23,671 bases of DNA, taken from assembly GCA_018399795.1 (NCBI GenBank), contig JAGYOC010000222.1, positions 1 through 23,671 of the forward strand, in the 5' to 3' direction. The position numbers were made by a program, and so were the translations under genes. Below are positions 14,509 to 23,658 of the stretch, piece after piece (within the stretch, counting starts at the first letter, position 1; each line of letters begins with the position of its first letter). The stretch comes from Dehalococcoidales bacterium (lineage in GTDB: Bacteria; Chloroflexota; Dehalococcoidia; Dehalococcoidales; UBA5760). Below the pieces are notes generated by a model. That model searched no databases and had not been told where the DNA came from. It saw only the letters and a list, made by a program, of their open reading frames with translations.

Positions 14509-15759
14509 TCAATACCTACCATCAATGCCCGGTACCGGGAAATTACTGCACATCACTCCCACCTCGTCCCTAACCTGCTCGATAGCATCATCATCATCAA
14601 TGTTCTCGATTATCCTGACTATAAGTGAGGCTATCTTTTTCATTTCCTTACTGCCCAAACCACGCGTCGTTACCGCCGGTGTACCCAAGCGGATGCCCCC
14701 AGTAATACTCGTTGGATAGTAATCGAACGGTACGGCATTCCTGTTCACCACAATCCCAACTCTCCCCAGTGCCTCTTCAACCTGTCTGCCATTCAACCCC
14801 ATATCAGCCAGGTTTACCAGTATCATATGCGTATCGGTTCCTCCTGAAACAATATCCATGCCCAGCTTTTTCAGTTCGTCAGACAGAGTTAGCGCGTTAT
14901 CCAAGATGCTACGCTGGTAGTCGGTGAATTCCGGTTCCATGGCTTCCCGAAAAGCCACAGCCTTGGCAGCAATAACGTGCATCAGTGGCCCACCCTGCAT
15001 CTCAGGAAAAACAGCCGCATCTATGGCCCTAGCCAGTTCATTCTTACAGAGAATAAAGCCGCCTCTGGGCCCACGCATTGTTTTATGGGTGGTAGATGTT
15101 ATCAAATCGGCGTAAGGAACCGGGCTAGGATGCAGTCCCACTGCCACCATACCAGCAACGTGGGCCATATCGACCATCAATTTCGCTCCTACCTGATCCG
15201 AAATATAACGGAGGCGTTCGAAATCAATAATACGGGGATAGGCACTCGCTCCAGCCAATATCAATTTGGGCTTGTATTCAAGTGCCAGTCTTTCCAATTC
15301 CTGATAATCAATTCTTCCAGTTTCCCGTCTCACCCCGTAGGAAATGAAGCGATACATCTTTCCGGAGAAGCTCGCACTGTGACCGTGGGTAAGGTGGCCT
15401 CCATGCGCCAAACTCATACCCATTACCGTATCACCGTAATCCAGCAAAGCATAATAGGCCGCCATATTAGCCTGAGCCCCGCTATGAGGCTGAACATTGG
15501 CATGCTCGGAGTGAAAGATTTCCCTGGCTCTCTCGATAGCAATGTTTTCCACAAGATCCATATTCTCACAACCGCCATAGTAGCGGTTGTGAGAATAGCC
15601 TTCGGCATATTTATCGGTGAGAAAGGAACCCTGTGCCTCAAGTACCGCCGAACTGACATAATTCTCGGAAGCGATAAGGTTAATCGTCTCCTTTTGGCGC
15701 CGTGCTTCCAAACTAATTACACGATTAATCTCGGGGTCGACCCGACCTAAAAAACTCAT
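14509..15759 (-). CDS. glyA: Serine hydroxymethyltransferase
   Basis: PLP enzyme that interconverts serine and glycine while charging tetrahydrofolate with a one-carbon unit. The 416 residues cover the whole fold. They include INLIASENYVS near the N-terminus, LAHGGHLTHG, the cofactor lysine Lys226 in TTHKTMRGPRGG, GTDTHMILVN, and the C-terminal SGIRLGT-like segment here reading GGIRLGTPAVTTRG. I chose the ATG at 15759, preceded by GGGAGG; a TTG at 15777 would add six residues but lacks a ribosome site. It is the first gene of the glyA-prs-DUF2007-secA operon and is divergent from the uracil-DNA glycosylase gene across 176 bases. Glycine and one-carbon units from GlyA and PRPP from Prs both feed purine synthesis, so that pairing makes metabolic sense. 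Confidence 0.97.
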   Translation of the reverse strand: MSFLGRVDPEINRVISLEARRQKETINLIASENYVSSAVLEAQGSFLTDKYAEGYSHNRYYGGCENMDLVENIAIERAREIFHSEHANVQPHSGAQANMAAYYALLDYGDTVMGMSLAHGGHLTHGHSASFSGKMYRFISYGVRRETGRIDYQELERLALEYKPKLILAGASAYPRIIDFERLRYISDQVGAKLMVDMAHVAGMVAVGLHPSPVPYADLITSTTHKTMRGPRGGFILCKNELARAIDAAVFPEMQGGPLMHVIAAKAVAFREAMEPEFTDYQRSILDNALTLSDELKKLGMDIVSGGTDTHMILVNLADMGLNGRQVEEALGRVGIVVNRNAVPFDYYPTSITGGIRLGTPAVTTRGLGSKEMKKIASLIVRIIENIDDDDAIEQVRDEVGVMCSNFPVPGIDGRY

Positions 15760-15797
15760 CTTCCCTCCCGGTAGCAATTATTCCAACACCGCAGTAT

Positions 15798-15826
15798 ATT
15801 TTAACTTTTAACCACCAAAAGGTAAA
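15798..15826 (-). promoter_or_regulatory. Candidate promoter of the glyA operon
   Basis: On the minus strand TTTACC (15826-15821) and TAAAAT (15803-15798) are separated by 17 bases, about 40 bases before the glyA ATG. An overlapping TATACT at 15798-15793 is an alternative -10. Confidence 0.4.
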
Positions 15827-15848
15827 ATCAGATCTACAGCAATCACGA

Positions 15849-15877
15849 TTGACTTACCTCATATCCCATGCTATCAT
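15849..15877 (+). promoter_or_regulatory. Promoter of the udg-rnj-ftsK operon
   Basis: TTGACT (15849-15854) and TATCAT (15872-15877) are separated by exactly 17 bases, about 58 bases before the ATG at 15936. It is one of the best sigma-70-like promoters in the window. Confidence 0.65.
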
Positions 15878-15935
15878 CGTAACAAAAAGAGACTAATCGA
15901 GCTAGCAAATTTTTCCAGTACATAGAAGGGTTATA

Positions 15936-16553
15936 ATGTCAGCGCTATCTGAACTCTGTCAAGAAATAAGCTCATGCAGAAAGTGCCCGGTTCTGGCAGA
16001 AAACCGGACCAGGGTGGTTCCAGGCAGTGGTGCGGAGAACTCCGATATATTGCTAATTGGTGAGGCACCCGGCTGGCACGAGGACCAACAGGGTCTCCCC
16101 TTTGTAGGACAGGCAGGGAGTTTCCTCAATGAGCTGATCTCCTCTATCGGAATGCACCGTGAGCAGTTATATATTACCAATGTGGTCAAATGCCGTCCCC
16201 CAGGTAACCGGGACCCCCTACCCGAGGAAATACAGAACTGCCGCGTCTGGCTAAACCGGCAGATCGAGCTAATCCAGCCGAAAATAATAGTAACCCTGGG
16301 ACGCTATTCCCTAGCCATGTTCTTCCCCGGTAAAAGTATCGGCAAGATCCATGGCACCGCACAGAAACGGGGGGGCATTATTTACTACGCTATGTACCAC
16401 CCTGCCGCTGCCCTCCACCAGCAAAGCCTGCGCAAGACAATACAGGATGACATGATCAAAATACCTTCACTGCTGAATCAGTTCGAAAGGGTCGAGCAGA
16501 CCAAACTGCAGCCAGAACAGCTGAACATGTTTGAGGCCCAAAACCTTGAGTAA
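15936..16553 (+). CDS. Type 4 uracil-DNA glycosylase with 4Fe-4S cluster
   Basis: Excises uracil from DNA, starting base-excision repair of deaminated cytosine. The 205 residues carry the four cluster cysteines at 14, 17, 86 and 102 (SCRKC and KCRPPG...QNC), the family motif GEAPGWHED at 42-50, and the leucine-loop region motif MYHPAAAL with His155. These identify family 4 (the thermophile/archaeal-type UDGa). The first two cysteines lie close to the N-terminus, as usual. The start is ATG at 15936 with GAAGGG five bases upstream. It leads a plus-strand operon and its end overlaps the start of the RNase J gene. Early annotations call such proteins phage DNA polymerase-related, but the motifs fit glycosylase clearly. 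The C-terminal 30 residues are a short polar tail. Confidence 0.95.
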   Translation: MSALSELCQEISSCRKCPVLAENRTRVVPGSGAENSDILLIGEAPGWHEDQQGLPFVGQAGSFLNELISSIGMHREQLYITNVVKCRPPGNRDPLPEEIQNCRVWLNRQIELIQPKIIVTLGRYSLAMFFPGKSIGKIHGTAQKRGGIIYYAMYHPAAALHQQSLRKTIQDDMIKIPSLLNQFERVEQTKLQPEQLNMFEAQNLE

Positions 16554-18204
16554 GCCAAAACTTAAAATCGTACCCCTGGGTGGACTTAACGAAATCGGTA
16601 AGAACATGATGATGATCGAATACGGTAACGACATCATCGTCATCGACGCCGGTTTTATGTTTCCTGTAGAGGAAATGCTGGGTATCGACCTGGTGATACC
16701 GGATATAAGCTTCCTGCTCGAGAAAAAGGACAAAATAAGGGGTATAGTAATTACCCACGGTCATGAGGACCACATCGGCGCACTGCCCTATATTCTTCCT
16801 CAGCTGAATGTACCCGTTTACGCCACCAAGCTCACCCAGGGACTCATCTCGTTAAAACTCAAGGAAAGAAAGGTCCTCCACGGAGCCAGGCTGGAAACAA
16901 TCGGTACGGGAGAGCCCTTCAATCTGGGTAAATTCAAGATAGAGTTTTTCCCGGTCTGCCACAGTATACCGGATGCAGTAGGTCTAATCATTGATACTCC
17001 CATCGGTACCATGGTTCACAGCGGGGACTTTAAAATCGACTACACACCGATAAGCGGTAAACCCACCGATCTGTCCCGTCTGGCTCAGCTGGGAGCACAG
17101 GGAGTTCTGCTACTTCTTGCCGATTCCACCTATGCCGAGATACCCGGATACACGCCTTCGGAAACAGTGATAAGCGAAACGCTGGACCATGTTATAGCCA
17201 ATGCTGCAGGAAGAGTCATAATAACCACCTTTTCATCGCTGGTATCTCGCATCCAGCAGGTTATTAACGCCGCAGCCAAGCACCAGCGCCGTGTCTTTGT
17301 CGTGGGACGAAGTATGAGCAATACGACACAGACAGCGCTCAAGCTGGGCTACCTCAATGACTCCCGGGGAGTTCTGGCACGTATGGATGAGCTCAAGGGC
17401 ATGCCCCGCAATAAAATTGTCTTTGTCACTACCGGAAGCCAGGGAGAGCCGACCTCAGCCCTGGTCCGTATGGCCAACCGTGCCCATCGGCAGGTTCATA
17501 TAATTAAAGGGGATACGGTGGTTATATCGGCAACACCGATACCCGGCAACGAATCTTTAATCAACCGGACCGTGGACAATCTGTTCAAGCAGGGAGCACA
17601 CGTGATTTACAGTAAACTCGAACAGGTACATGTCCACGGACATGCCAGCCAGGAAGAGCTCAAACTGCTCATGAATCTGGTAAAACCGAGATTTTTCATG
17701 CCGATTCACGGTGAATACCGTCACCTCAGTATTCACGCCGAACTCGCCCAGTCAATTGGTATACCGAAAGCCAATACCTTTGTCCTCGAGGACGGAGATA
17801 TACTGGAGCTCGGTCCCAACTCCGGCAAAAAAGCGGGCAAAGTCACCTCGGGGAATGTATACGTTGACGGTCTAAGCGTCGGCGATATCGGTAGCGTGGT
17901 GTTACGGAACAGGAGAATGCTTTCCCGGGATGGCATAGTAGTGGTAATAATCGCGGTCAACAAGCAGACCGGGAAGTTGGTAAGCCGCCCCGACATTGTC
18001 TCGCGAGGATTCGTCGATACCAGGGAATCTAAGGAAATGCTTGAAGAAAGCCGGGACCTGGTATCCCAGGCCTTAGACCATAGCGGCAAGCAACCTACCG
18101 AGTGGAGCCTGGTTAACGATAAAATCAGGGATATACTGAACAGATTCTATTACGCCCAGACCAAGAGAAGACCGATGATTCTACCCTTTATGGTGAGGGT
18201 CTAG
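16546..18204 (+). CDS. rnj: Ribonuclease J
   Basis: Metallo-beta-lactamase/beta-CASP ribonuclease with endonuclease and 5'-3' exonuclease activity in mRNA turnover and RNA maturation. From the TTG at 16546 it has 552 residues, the normal length. The zinc motif HGHEDH is at 71-76. It is followed by VHSGDFKID, the beta-CASP region (VVGRSMSN, TTGSQGEPTSAL), the RNase J signature HVHGHASQEEL, and MPIHGEYRHL. A C-terminal domain follows. I prefer the TTG at 16546 because GAGG lies about nine bases upstream and the protein then begins SKPKLKIVPLGGLNEIGKN, as in the family. A TTG at 16531 would add five residues without a ribosome site. The start overlaps the glycosylase stop by 8 bases, suggesting coupled translation. 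ftsK follows after 26 bases. Confidence 0.96.
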   Translation: MSKPKLKIVPLGGLNEIGKNMMMIEYGNDIIVIDAGFMFPVEEMLGIDLVIPDISFLLEKKDKIRGIVITHGHEDHIGALPYILPQLNVPVYATKLTQGLISLKLKERKVLHGARLETIGTGEPFNLGKFKIEFFPVCHSIPDAVGLIIDTPIGTMVHSGDFKIDYTPISGKPTDLSRLAQLGAQGVLLLLADSTYAEIPGYTPSETVISETLDHVIANAAGRVIITTFSSLVSRIQQVINAAAKHQRRVFVVGRSMSNTTQTALKLGYLNDSRGVLARMDELKGMPRNKIVFVTTGSQGEPTSALVRMANRAHRQVHIIKGDTVVISATPIPGNESLINRTVDNLFKQGAHVIYSKLEQVHVHGHASQEELKLLMNLVKPRFFMPIHGEYRHLSIHAELAQSIGIPKANTFVLEDGDILELGPNSGKKAGKVTSGNVYVDGLSVGDIGSVVLRNRRMLSRDGIVVVIIAVNKQTGKLVSRPDIVSRGFVDTRESKEMLEESRDLVSQALDHSGKQPTEWSLVNDKIRDILNRFYYAQTKRRPMILPFMVRV

Positions 18205-18230
18205 TATCAGGGCAGGACCGTTTTATCGAT

Positions 18231-20438
18231 ATGTCAAAGAAAAAGCCCAGAACTTCAACCGGGGTAAAGGGTAGGCCCGGTGGCAGGCAATCCGTAAAAT
18301 CTCAGTCTGGTAACCCTTCCTGGCGAATAGCCTGGCGTATCATACTTGCGGCAGCAGTAGGAGGATTGGTTTACTGGCAATGGCCCAACCTGTCAGCATG
18401 GGCCATAGACGTTCGGGATAGCACCTGGAACATGTTCGGATGGGGGCTATTGCTCCTCATAATAGCCCTGATAATCCTGGGAACAGTAATGTGGTTTCGC
18501 CGCAACACACCACCACTTACCAGATTCCGGCAGTGGTGGGGAGGCATCTCCATAACCATGGCCATCTGGGGCTTGCTTGCCTACTCCGCACTGGGGGGGA
18601 GCATAGGTCAGTACTTAATCGGATACCCATCCAACTTCATCGGTATTCCACGCATAATCGGCCTTTTCCTGGCCGGTGCCATATTGATATCGCCCCGCAC
18701 ATTTGCCACTGCTGCCCAAAATGCCACTGCCTGGGCAAAAAACCAGCTTAAAAGGCAACCGCAGCCTCCACCCGAGCTTGCATCGAGAACAGATCAACAG
18801 CCGGCATACACCAAGCCCAGCAGCACGGTTAATGAGGTGCAGAAGACAGCGCCGACAACTGCTCCAGTAACTCAACCGGTGGCCCCAAGTCCTGCCCCAT
18901 CACAGCAGACCACCACCACAAGTTCCCAAGAGGATCTACGGCAGGTGGCCCAAGAGGTCTGGAAAAAATATGGGGAGTCATCGTCGCTTGTCACGGATAA
19001 CGGGTGGCAGTTACCGCCGATTGAAATTCTTGACCGCGCCCCCGAAATGGAATTCGGACAGGCCGATAATACCAAAAGGGCCGGCCTTATCGAAGAAGCC
19101 CTCGCCAGTTACGGTGTTGATGCCAAAGTAGTCCAGATAAACACCGGGCCAACGGTAACTCAGTTCGGTATCGAACCGGGATGGGACCGTAAATTCAAGG
19201 AGAAAAAGGAACGTGACAAGAATGGTAACGCAACCACCAGGATGGAGGAGGTATCCAGAACCAGGGTCAAGGTAGATAAAATAACGGCACTTGCCAACGA
19301 TCTTGCCCTGGCCCTATCTGCACCCACGATAAGAATCGAAGCGCCTATACCCGGCAAGCCAGTTGTAGGTATTGAGGTACCAAACACTCAGCTCGGGATG
19401 GTCAATCTGCGCGGGGTTATCGAGACCAGCAGCTTCCAGAAGCTAATATCCAAGTCGAGGCTTGCCCTGGCACTTGGTATGGGAGCCGGCGGCGAATCCG
19501 TGGTTACCGATCTGACCAAAATGCCACACCTGCTCATCGCTGGTGCTACAGGCAGCGGAAAAACTGTCTGTTTGAATGCCACAATTTGCTGTATTTTGCT
19601 ACACAATTCACCCAACAATGTCCGATTTATCATGATTGATCCCAAACGAGTGGAACTGACCCCCTTCAACAGCATCCCTCACCTGGCGGTACCGGTAATT
19701 ACCGACGCCAATAAAGCAGTAAACATACTCCGCTGGCTGAATCAGGAAATGGACAAACGTTATCAGAAACTCGCCACTGTCAGCGCCCGCAATATAGAAA
19801 GCTATAACAAGAAGAAAGAGGGGGAAGACAAATTACCCTATATCGTCCTGGTAATCGACGAGCTGGCCGACCTTATGATGGCTGGCTTTGACGAGGTTGA
19901 GCATATTCTCTGCCGCCTAGCGCAGCTCGCTCGCGCTACCGGAATTCACCTGGTTGTAGCCACACAGCGTCCATCGGTAGACGTCGTTACCGGTCTGATA
20001 AAGGCGAACTTCCCCACTCGTATCAGTTTTGCCGTTACCTCACAGGTGGACTCACGGACCATCCTCGATATTACAGGTGCCGAAAAGCTACTTGGAAGAG
20101 GCGATATGCTCTATATGCCCACTGAGGCAGCCAAGCCAAAGCGCCTTCAGGGCTGCTATGTCTCCGATGCTGAGACGGAAAGACTGGTTTACTTCTGGGG
20201 CAGCCAGCAGAAAGAAGAACCCCCTTCACTGCAAATCACAGAGCTTTCCTCTCCAGCGAGTTCAACACGTAAAGGTGACCGAACACAGGATACACTGCTG
20301 GAATCGGCAAGAGAACTGGCCAGGGAACATAAAAATATTTCCACGTCTTTTCTGCAGCGCAAGTTGCGTATAGGTTACCCGAGAGCAGCCCGTATCATGG
20401 AGCAACTAGAAGAGGAGGATTCCGATACAGATGCATAA
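18231..20438 (+). CDS. ftsK: DNA translocase FtsK/SpoIIIE
   Basis: Septal DNA pump that clears and aligns chromosome ends during division. The 735 residues begin with a basic stretch, then four membrane segments at about 28-45, 62-88, 104-122 and 137-157. A Pro/Thr/Gln-rich linker (about 170-235) follows, then the motor: Walker A GATGSGKT at 438-445, the Walker B region YIVLVIDELADLM, and VVATQRPSVDVVTGLIKANFPTRISF. A winged-helix gamma domain at the end (ISTSFLQRKLRIGYPRAARIMEQLEEE) reads polar DNA sequences. The length fits the short-linker SpoIIIE-like type. The ATG at 18231 has only a weak ribosome site, so it may depend on translation of rnj just upstream. It converges on uvrB with 16 bases between stops. 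Confidence 0.96.
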   Translation: MSKKKPRTSTGVKGRPGGRQSVKSQSGNPSWRIAWRIILAAAVGGLVYWQWPNLSAWAIDVRDSTWNMFGWGLLLLIIALIILGTVMWFRRNTPPLTRFRQWWGGISITMAIWGLLAYSALGGSIGQYLIGYPSNFIGIPRIIGLFLAGAILISPRTFATAAQNATAWAKNQLKRQPQPPPELASRTDQQPAYTKPSSTVNEVQKTAPTTAPVTQPVAPSPAPSQQTTTTSSQEDLRQVAQEVWKKYGESSSLVTDNGWQLPPIEILDRAPEMEFGQADNTKRAGLIEEALASYGVDAKVVQINTGPTVTQFGIEPGWDRKFKEKKERDKNGNATTRMEEVSRTRVKVDKITALANDLALALSAPTIRIEAPIPGKPVVGIEVPNTQLGMVNLRGVIETSSFQKLISKSRLALALGMGAGGESVVTDLTKMPHLLIAGATGSGKTVCLNATICCILLHNSPNNVRFIMIDPKRVELTPFNSIPHLAVPVITDANKAVNILRWLNQEMDKRYQKLATVSARNIESYNKKKEGEDKLPYIVLVIDELADLMMAGFDEVEHILCRLAQLARATGIHLVVATQRPSVDVVTGLIKANFPTRISFAVTSQVDSRTILDITGAEKLLGRGDMLYMPTEAAKPKRLQGCYVSDAETERLVYFWGSQQKEEPPSLQITELSSPASSTRKGDRTQDTLLESARELAREHKNISTSFLQRKLRIGYPRAARIMEQLEEEDSDTDA

Positions 20439-20454
20439 CCGCTCAGAAGAAGAG

Positions 20455-22416
20455 CTATTCTCTCTTCAGCTCCATAATACGGTCACGCAGAAGTGCCGCC
20501 TTTTCGAACTCCAGGTTCCTGGCCGCCGTTTTCATCTTTGACTCCAGTTCTTTAACCAGGCGGGCGATATCCTTTTTGGAAACCGGAGAAGCGTCGTAGG
20601 TGGGTCTTGCCTCGGCTACAACTCGAACTCTCTCCGTAATATCCCGGATTGCTTTTCTTATACCCTGAGGTGTAATTTGATGCTCCTCATTATATCTTTC
20701 CTGAATAAGACGCCGGCGCCGCGTTTCTTCTATGGCCCTATTCATAGAACCCGTTATAACATCGGCATACATTATGACGTGACCATCTATATGCCTTGAG
20801 GAACGCCCCATTGTCTGTATCAACGCTCCTTCCGAGCGTAAATACCCTTCCTTGTCCGCATCCAATATCGCTACCAAGCTTACTTCCGGCAGGTCAAGCC
20901 CCTCACGGAGCAGGTTGATTCCAACCACCACATCATATACCCCCAGTCGGAGGGACCGCAGTATATCGACCCTCTCCAGTGTTTCTATCTCGGAATGCAG
21001 ATAGTGAGTCTTGACTCCCATTTCGGCTATATATTCCGCCAGCTCTTCCGCCATTCGCTTGGTCAGGGTTGTTACCAGACACCGCTCGCCTCTATCCACA
21101 CGCCGCTTTATCTGTTCGAGAAGATCGTCAACCTGCCCCTTAGTGGGTTTGACTTCCACCGTTGGCTCCAGCAAGCCCGTCGGCCTAATTATCTGTTCGA
21201 CTACCTGCTCACTATGGTCATATTCATAATCGGCAGGCGTCGCCGAAGTATAGATAACCTGGTTAATATGCTGCCTGAACTCGTTAAAATCAAGTGGTCG
21301 ATTATCCAGTGCAGAAGGCAGGCGAAAGCCATACTCGACAAGAGTCTTCTTGCGGGATAAATCGCCACGATACATGCCCCTGACTTGAGGCAGTGTCATA
21401 TGTGATTCGTCAACGAAAACCAGGAAATCACGGGGAAAATAGTCCAGCAGCGTCCAGGGAGAGCTACCCGGTTCCCTACCGGACAGGTGGCGGGAATAAT
21501 TTTCCACGCCGGTGCAGTAACCGACTTCTCGTAACATTTCCAGATCGTAGCTGGTCCTCGCCTTTAGACGGGCAGCCTCCAGATCTTTTCCCTGGGCAGA
21601 GAGCTCTGCGAGCCTTTCCATTAGCTCCTGCTGTATACCATCGATAGCATGGTCCATCTTCTCCCTCGAGGTGACGAAATGCTTGGCAGGATAAATATTT
21701 ACCGAGTCCAGTTCCGCCAGCACCTCTCCGGTCAAAGGGTCGATCTCAACGATGCGTTCCACTTCGTCGCCAAAGAATTCAACCCTCAGAGCCATTTCTT
21801 CGTAAGAAGGCTGTATTTCCAGAGTATCACCCCTTATACGAAACCTCCCCCTGGTAAAATCAATATCATTACGTTCATATTGCATTCCTACCAAGTGCTT
21901 TAGCAAATCCCGCCGGGGATAGTTGTTACCGCGCTTTATACTGCAGACAAAACTGCGGTATTCTTCTGGCTCGCCCAGACCGTAGATACAGGATACCGAA
22001 GCCACAATTATCACATCACGCCGTTCAAATAGAGACTTTGTCGCTGCATGGCGCAGCTTATCGACCTCTTCATTGATATCGGCATCCTTTTCGATATAGG
22101 TATCGGTACGCGGGATATAGGCCTCCGGCTGGTAATAATCATAGTAACTGACGAAATATTCCACGGCATTCTCAGGGAAAAAAACCTTAAGCTCAGCATA
22201 TAGCTGGGCCGCCAGTGTCTTGTTATGGCTTATAACCAGTGTCGGCCGGTTGACACGCTTGATAACGTTAGCCATGGTAAATGTCTTGCCACTGCCCGTA
22301 ACACCCAGTAATGTCTGTTGCTCAAACCCCCGATTCAAGCCATCAACCAGCCTGTCGATAGCTTCAGGCTGGTCACCCATGGGCCCAAAATCGGAAACTA
22401 TTTTAAAATCACTCAT
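20455..22416 (-). CDS. uvrB: Excinuclease ABC subunit B
   Basis: Damage-verifying helicase-like subunit of nucleotide excision repair. It is loaded by UvrA and recruits UvrC. The 653 residues are full length. They show Walker A GVTGSGKT at 38-45, the DNA-gripping beta-hairpin [20 protein letters not shown] at roughly 88-107, the helicase motifs DESHMTLPQ and [21 protein letters not shown], and the C-terminal UVR domain ([21 protein letters not shown]), which contacts UvrC. The start is ATG at 22416. There is no strong Shine-Dalgarno sequence before it, but a good promoter lies 32-60 bases upstream. I looked for a LexA-type box (GAAC-N4-GTTC or CTGT-N8-ACAG) in the upstream region and found none. 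It is a single gene, divergent from the acyltransferase gene and convergent with ftsK. Confidence 0.98.
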   Translation of the reverse strand: MSDFKIVSDFGPMGDQPEAIDRLVDGLNRGFEQQTLLGVTGSGKTFTMANVIKRVNRPTLVISHNKTLAAQLYAELKVFFPENAVEYFVSYYDYYQPEAYIPRTDTYIEKDADINEEVDKLRHAATKSLFERRDVIIVASVSCIYGLGEPEEYRSFVCSIKRGNNYPRRDLLKHLVGMQYERNDIDFTRGRFRIRGDTLEIQPSYEEMALRVEFFGDEVERIVEIDPLTGEVLAELDSVNIYPAKHFVTSREKMDHAIDGIQQELMERLAELSAQGKDLEAARLKARTSYDLEMLREVGYCTGVENYSRHLSGREPGSSPWTLLDYFPRDFLVFVDESHMTLPQVRGMYRGDLSRKKTLVEYGFRLPSALDNRPLDFNEFRQHINQVIYTSATPADYEYDHSEQVVEQIIRPTGLLEPTVEVKPTKGQVDDLLEQIKRRVDRGERCLVTTLTKRMAEELAEYIAEMGVKTHYLHSEIETLERVDILRSLRLGVYDVVVGINLLREGLDLPEVSLVAILDADKEGYLRSEGALIQTMGRSSRHIDGHVIMYADVITGSMNRAIEETRRRRLIQERYNEEHQITPQGIRKAIRDITERVRVVAEARPTYDASPVSKKDIARLVKELESKMKTAARNLEFEKAALLRDRIMELKRE

Positions 22417-22447
22417 AGCAGTACTTGTCCAGAAACCTATACCACCC

Positions 22448-22476
22448 AGTATATATTTTCTACATTACCCCTTCAA
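22448..22476 (-). promoter_or_regulatory. Promoter of uvrB
   Basis: On the minus strand TTGAAG (22476-22471) and TATACT (22453-22448) are separated by 17 bases, about 32 bases before the uvrB ATG. Confidence 0.6.
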
Positions 22477-22504
22477 TTCATTCACGGAAGCGACATGCCT
22501 GTAT

Positions 22505-22533
22505 TTGTTTTTAGCGCTGCATCGGGTTATAAT
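22505..22533 (+). promoter_or_regulatory. Promoter of the acyltransferase gene
   Basis: TTGTTT (22505-22510) and a consensus TATAAT (22528-22533) are separated by 17 bases, about 37 bases before the TTG start at 22571. It is divergent from the uvrB promoter. Confidence 0.6.
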
Positions 22534-22570
22534 TTTATAGCAATAGTAAGGTCTTTTACCGAGGAAAATA

Positions 22571-23260
22571 TTGCGTCAAGACGTTAACCACCGTATCGCA
22601 CGTATTGTGTCATTCGTATTCTTCAATCTGGTTTTCTTTCTTTTTACCCGCCCACATATAGAGGGCAAGGAAAATATACCAGCTAAGGGGCCGCTGATAG
22701 TCGTATCCAATCACCTCAGCTATGCCGACCAGTACCTGTTAACCATCGCTGTAGATAGGGAGATGATATTTCTGGCCAAGGAAGAGCTTTTTCGCAACCG
22801 GGTAATTAGATTTCTCATCGAGACCTTCGGTGCCATCCCGGTCAGACGTGGCTCGACAAACCATAGCGCTCTGAAACAGGTTCACCAAGTACTTGATAGC
22901 AGCCGGGCGATTTTCATGTTCCCGGAAGGAAGCCGTAGCAAAAATGCACAGCTTCAGCCCGCGTATCCAGGTTCAGTACTTATTGCCGTACATAATAACG
23001 CACCCGTACTCCCCATCGGCATTACAGGCATGGAGGTAGCCGAGAAAGGATTTCGCTGGGTTATGCTGCACAGGCCCAGGGTATCCGTGCACATCGGAAA
23101 GCCATTTCATATCGCCCTACCAGATGGTAAACTGGATAGGAATAATCTCAGAGAGCTTGCAGACGATATCATGGAACATGTCGCCGAACTGCTACCAAAC
23201 GCATACCGGGGATATTATGCAAACGGGGAAAAATCTTACGTTAACGGCAGAGGCAATTAA
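22571..23260 (+). CDS. plsC: PlsC-type 1-acylglycerol-3-phosphate acyltransferase
   Basis: Membrane-associated enzyme of phospholipid synthesis that adds the second acyl chain to lysophosphatidic acid. The 229 residues contain an N-terminal hydrophobic anchor (about 10-26, IARIVSFVFFNLVFFLF), the catalytic NHxxxxD motif with His48 and Asp53 (SNHLSYADQ), the block AIPVRRGS near 88-95, the glycerophosphate-binding FPEGSRS at 117-123, and the late block VLPIGITGME. Length and motif order are normal for the family. The start is TTG at 22571, with GAGG seven bases upstream and a consensus promoter ahead. No other lipid gene lies in the window. The 131-aa orphan converges on it with two bases between stops. 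The exact acyl acceptor cannot be told from sequence, and other LPLAT-family activities are possible. Confidence 0.92.
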   Translation: MRQDVNHRIARIVSFVFFNLVFFLFTRPHIEGKENIPAKGPLIVVSNHLSYADQYLLTIAVDREMIFLAKEELFRNRVIRFLIETFGAIPVRRGSTNHSALKQVHQVLDSSRAIFMFPEGSRSKNAQLQPAYPGSVLIAVHNNAPVLPIGITGMEVAEKGFRWVMLHRPRVSVHIGKPFHIALPDGKLDRNNLRELADDIMEHVAELLPNAYRGYYANGEKSYVNGRGN

Positions 23261-23262
23261 TA

Positions 23263-23658
23263 CTAGCCACGCCATTCACCAACGCCGTCCCAGATTATAT
23301 CCAGGTCTCTACTGGCAGGTCCTGGACTAAGGTCAAACCTGACTCTCCACCACGCTACCTTCATTAACCTCAATCCGCCTATCTCATCCAGCCGTTTCCC
23401 TATATTCCTAGCCCTGATGTTACGGCCTTCCTCATCATAATGCTGCCCGTAGCCAGGCTCAACAAAACCCTCTTCCCAACCAATTCTAACCAGTTCTTGT
23501 ATCAGGCTATCCACTTTGTTGCCCAGGCTCAATCCTATCTCCGCTTCCTTTTCAACATCAATACCATCATCTTCATCCGGAAGATACGTGGAGGGGTTTT
23601 TCCCATCCGGGAAAACCGGAGTACACATTTTATCAAACAACTCACGTAGAGAAATCAT
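23263..23658 (-). CDS. Orphan protein of unknown function, 131 aa
   Basis: I do not recognise a named family. The protein is acidic in its first half (YLPDEDDGIDVEKEAEIG). A patterned middle follows (GNKVDSLIQELVRIGWEEGF, then RARNIGKRLDEIGGLRLMKVAWWRVR), and it ends with DGVGEWRG. The regular helix-like spacing and the conserved-looking IGxRLDExGG and WDGxGEW motifs suggest a real, folded soluble protein rather than noise. ATG at 23658 is the start I can see. The four codons upstream to the window edge are open, so the true start may lie outside. It converges on plsC with a two-base gap. I think similar short proteins occur in Dehalococcoidia genomes, without a known role. There is no signal peptide, membrane segment or metal motif. 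Confidence 0.75.
   Translation of the reverse strand: MISLRELFDKMCTPVFPDGKNPSTYLPDEDDGIDVEKEAEIGLSLGNKVDSLIQELVRIGWEEGFVEPGYGQHYDEEGRNIRARNIGKRLDEIGGLRLMKVAWWRVRFDLSPGPASRDLDIIWDGVGEWRG

Noticed and set aside
14977..15750. A 257-codon open frame on the plus strand
   Set aside because: It is antisense to glyA, whose motifs including the PLP lysine are intact; no ribosome site or family features.
20438..20465. Hairpin GAAGAAGAG / CTCTCTTC between ftsK and uvrB as a terminator
   Set aside because: The stem has a bulge, overlaps the uvrB end, and is not followed by a T-run on either strand.
22417..22570. LexA/SOS box in the uvrB upstream region
   Set aside because: Neither the GAAC-N4-GTTC nor the CTGT-N8-ACAG type is present. 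A lineage-specific LexA motif cannot be excluded.
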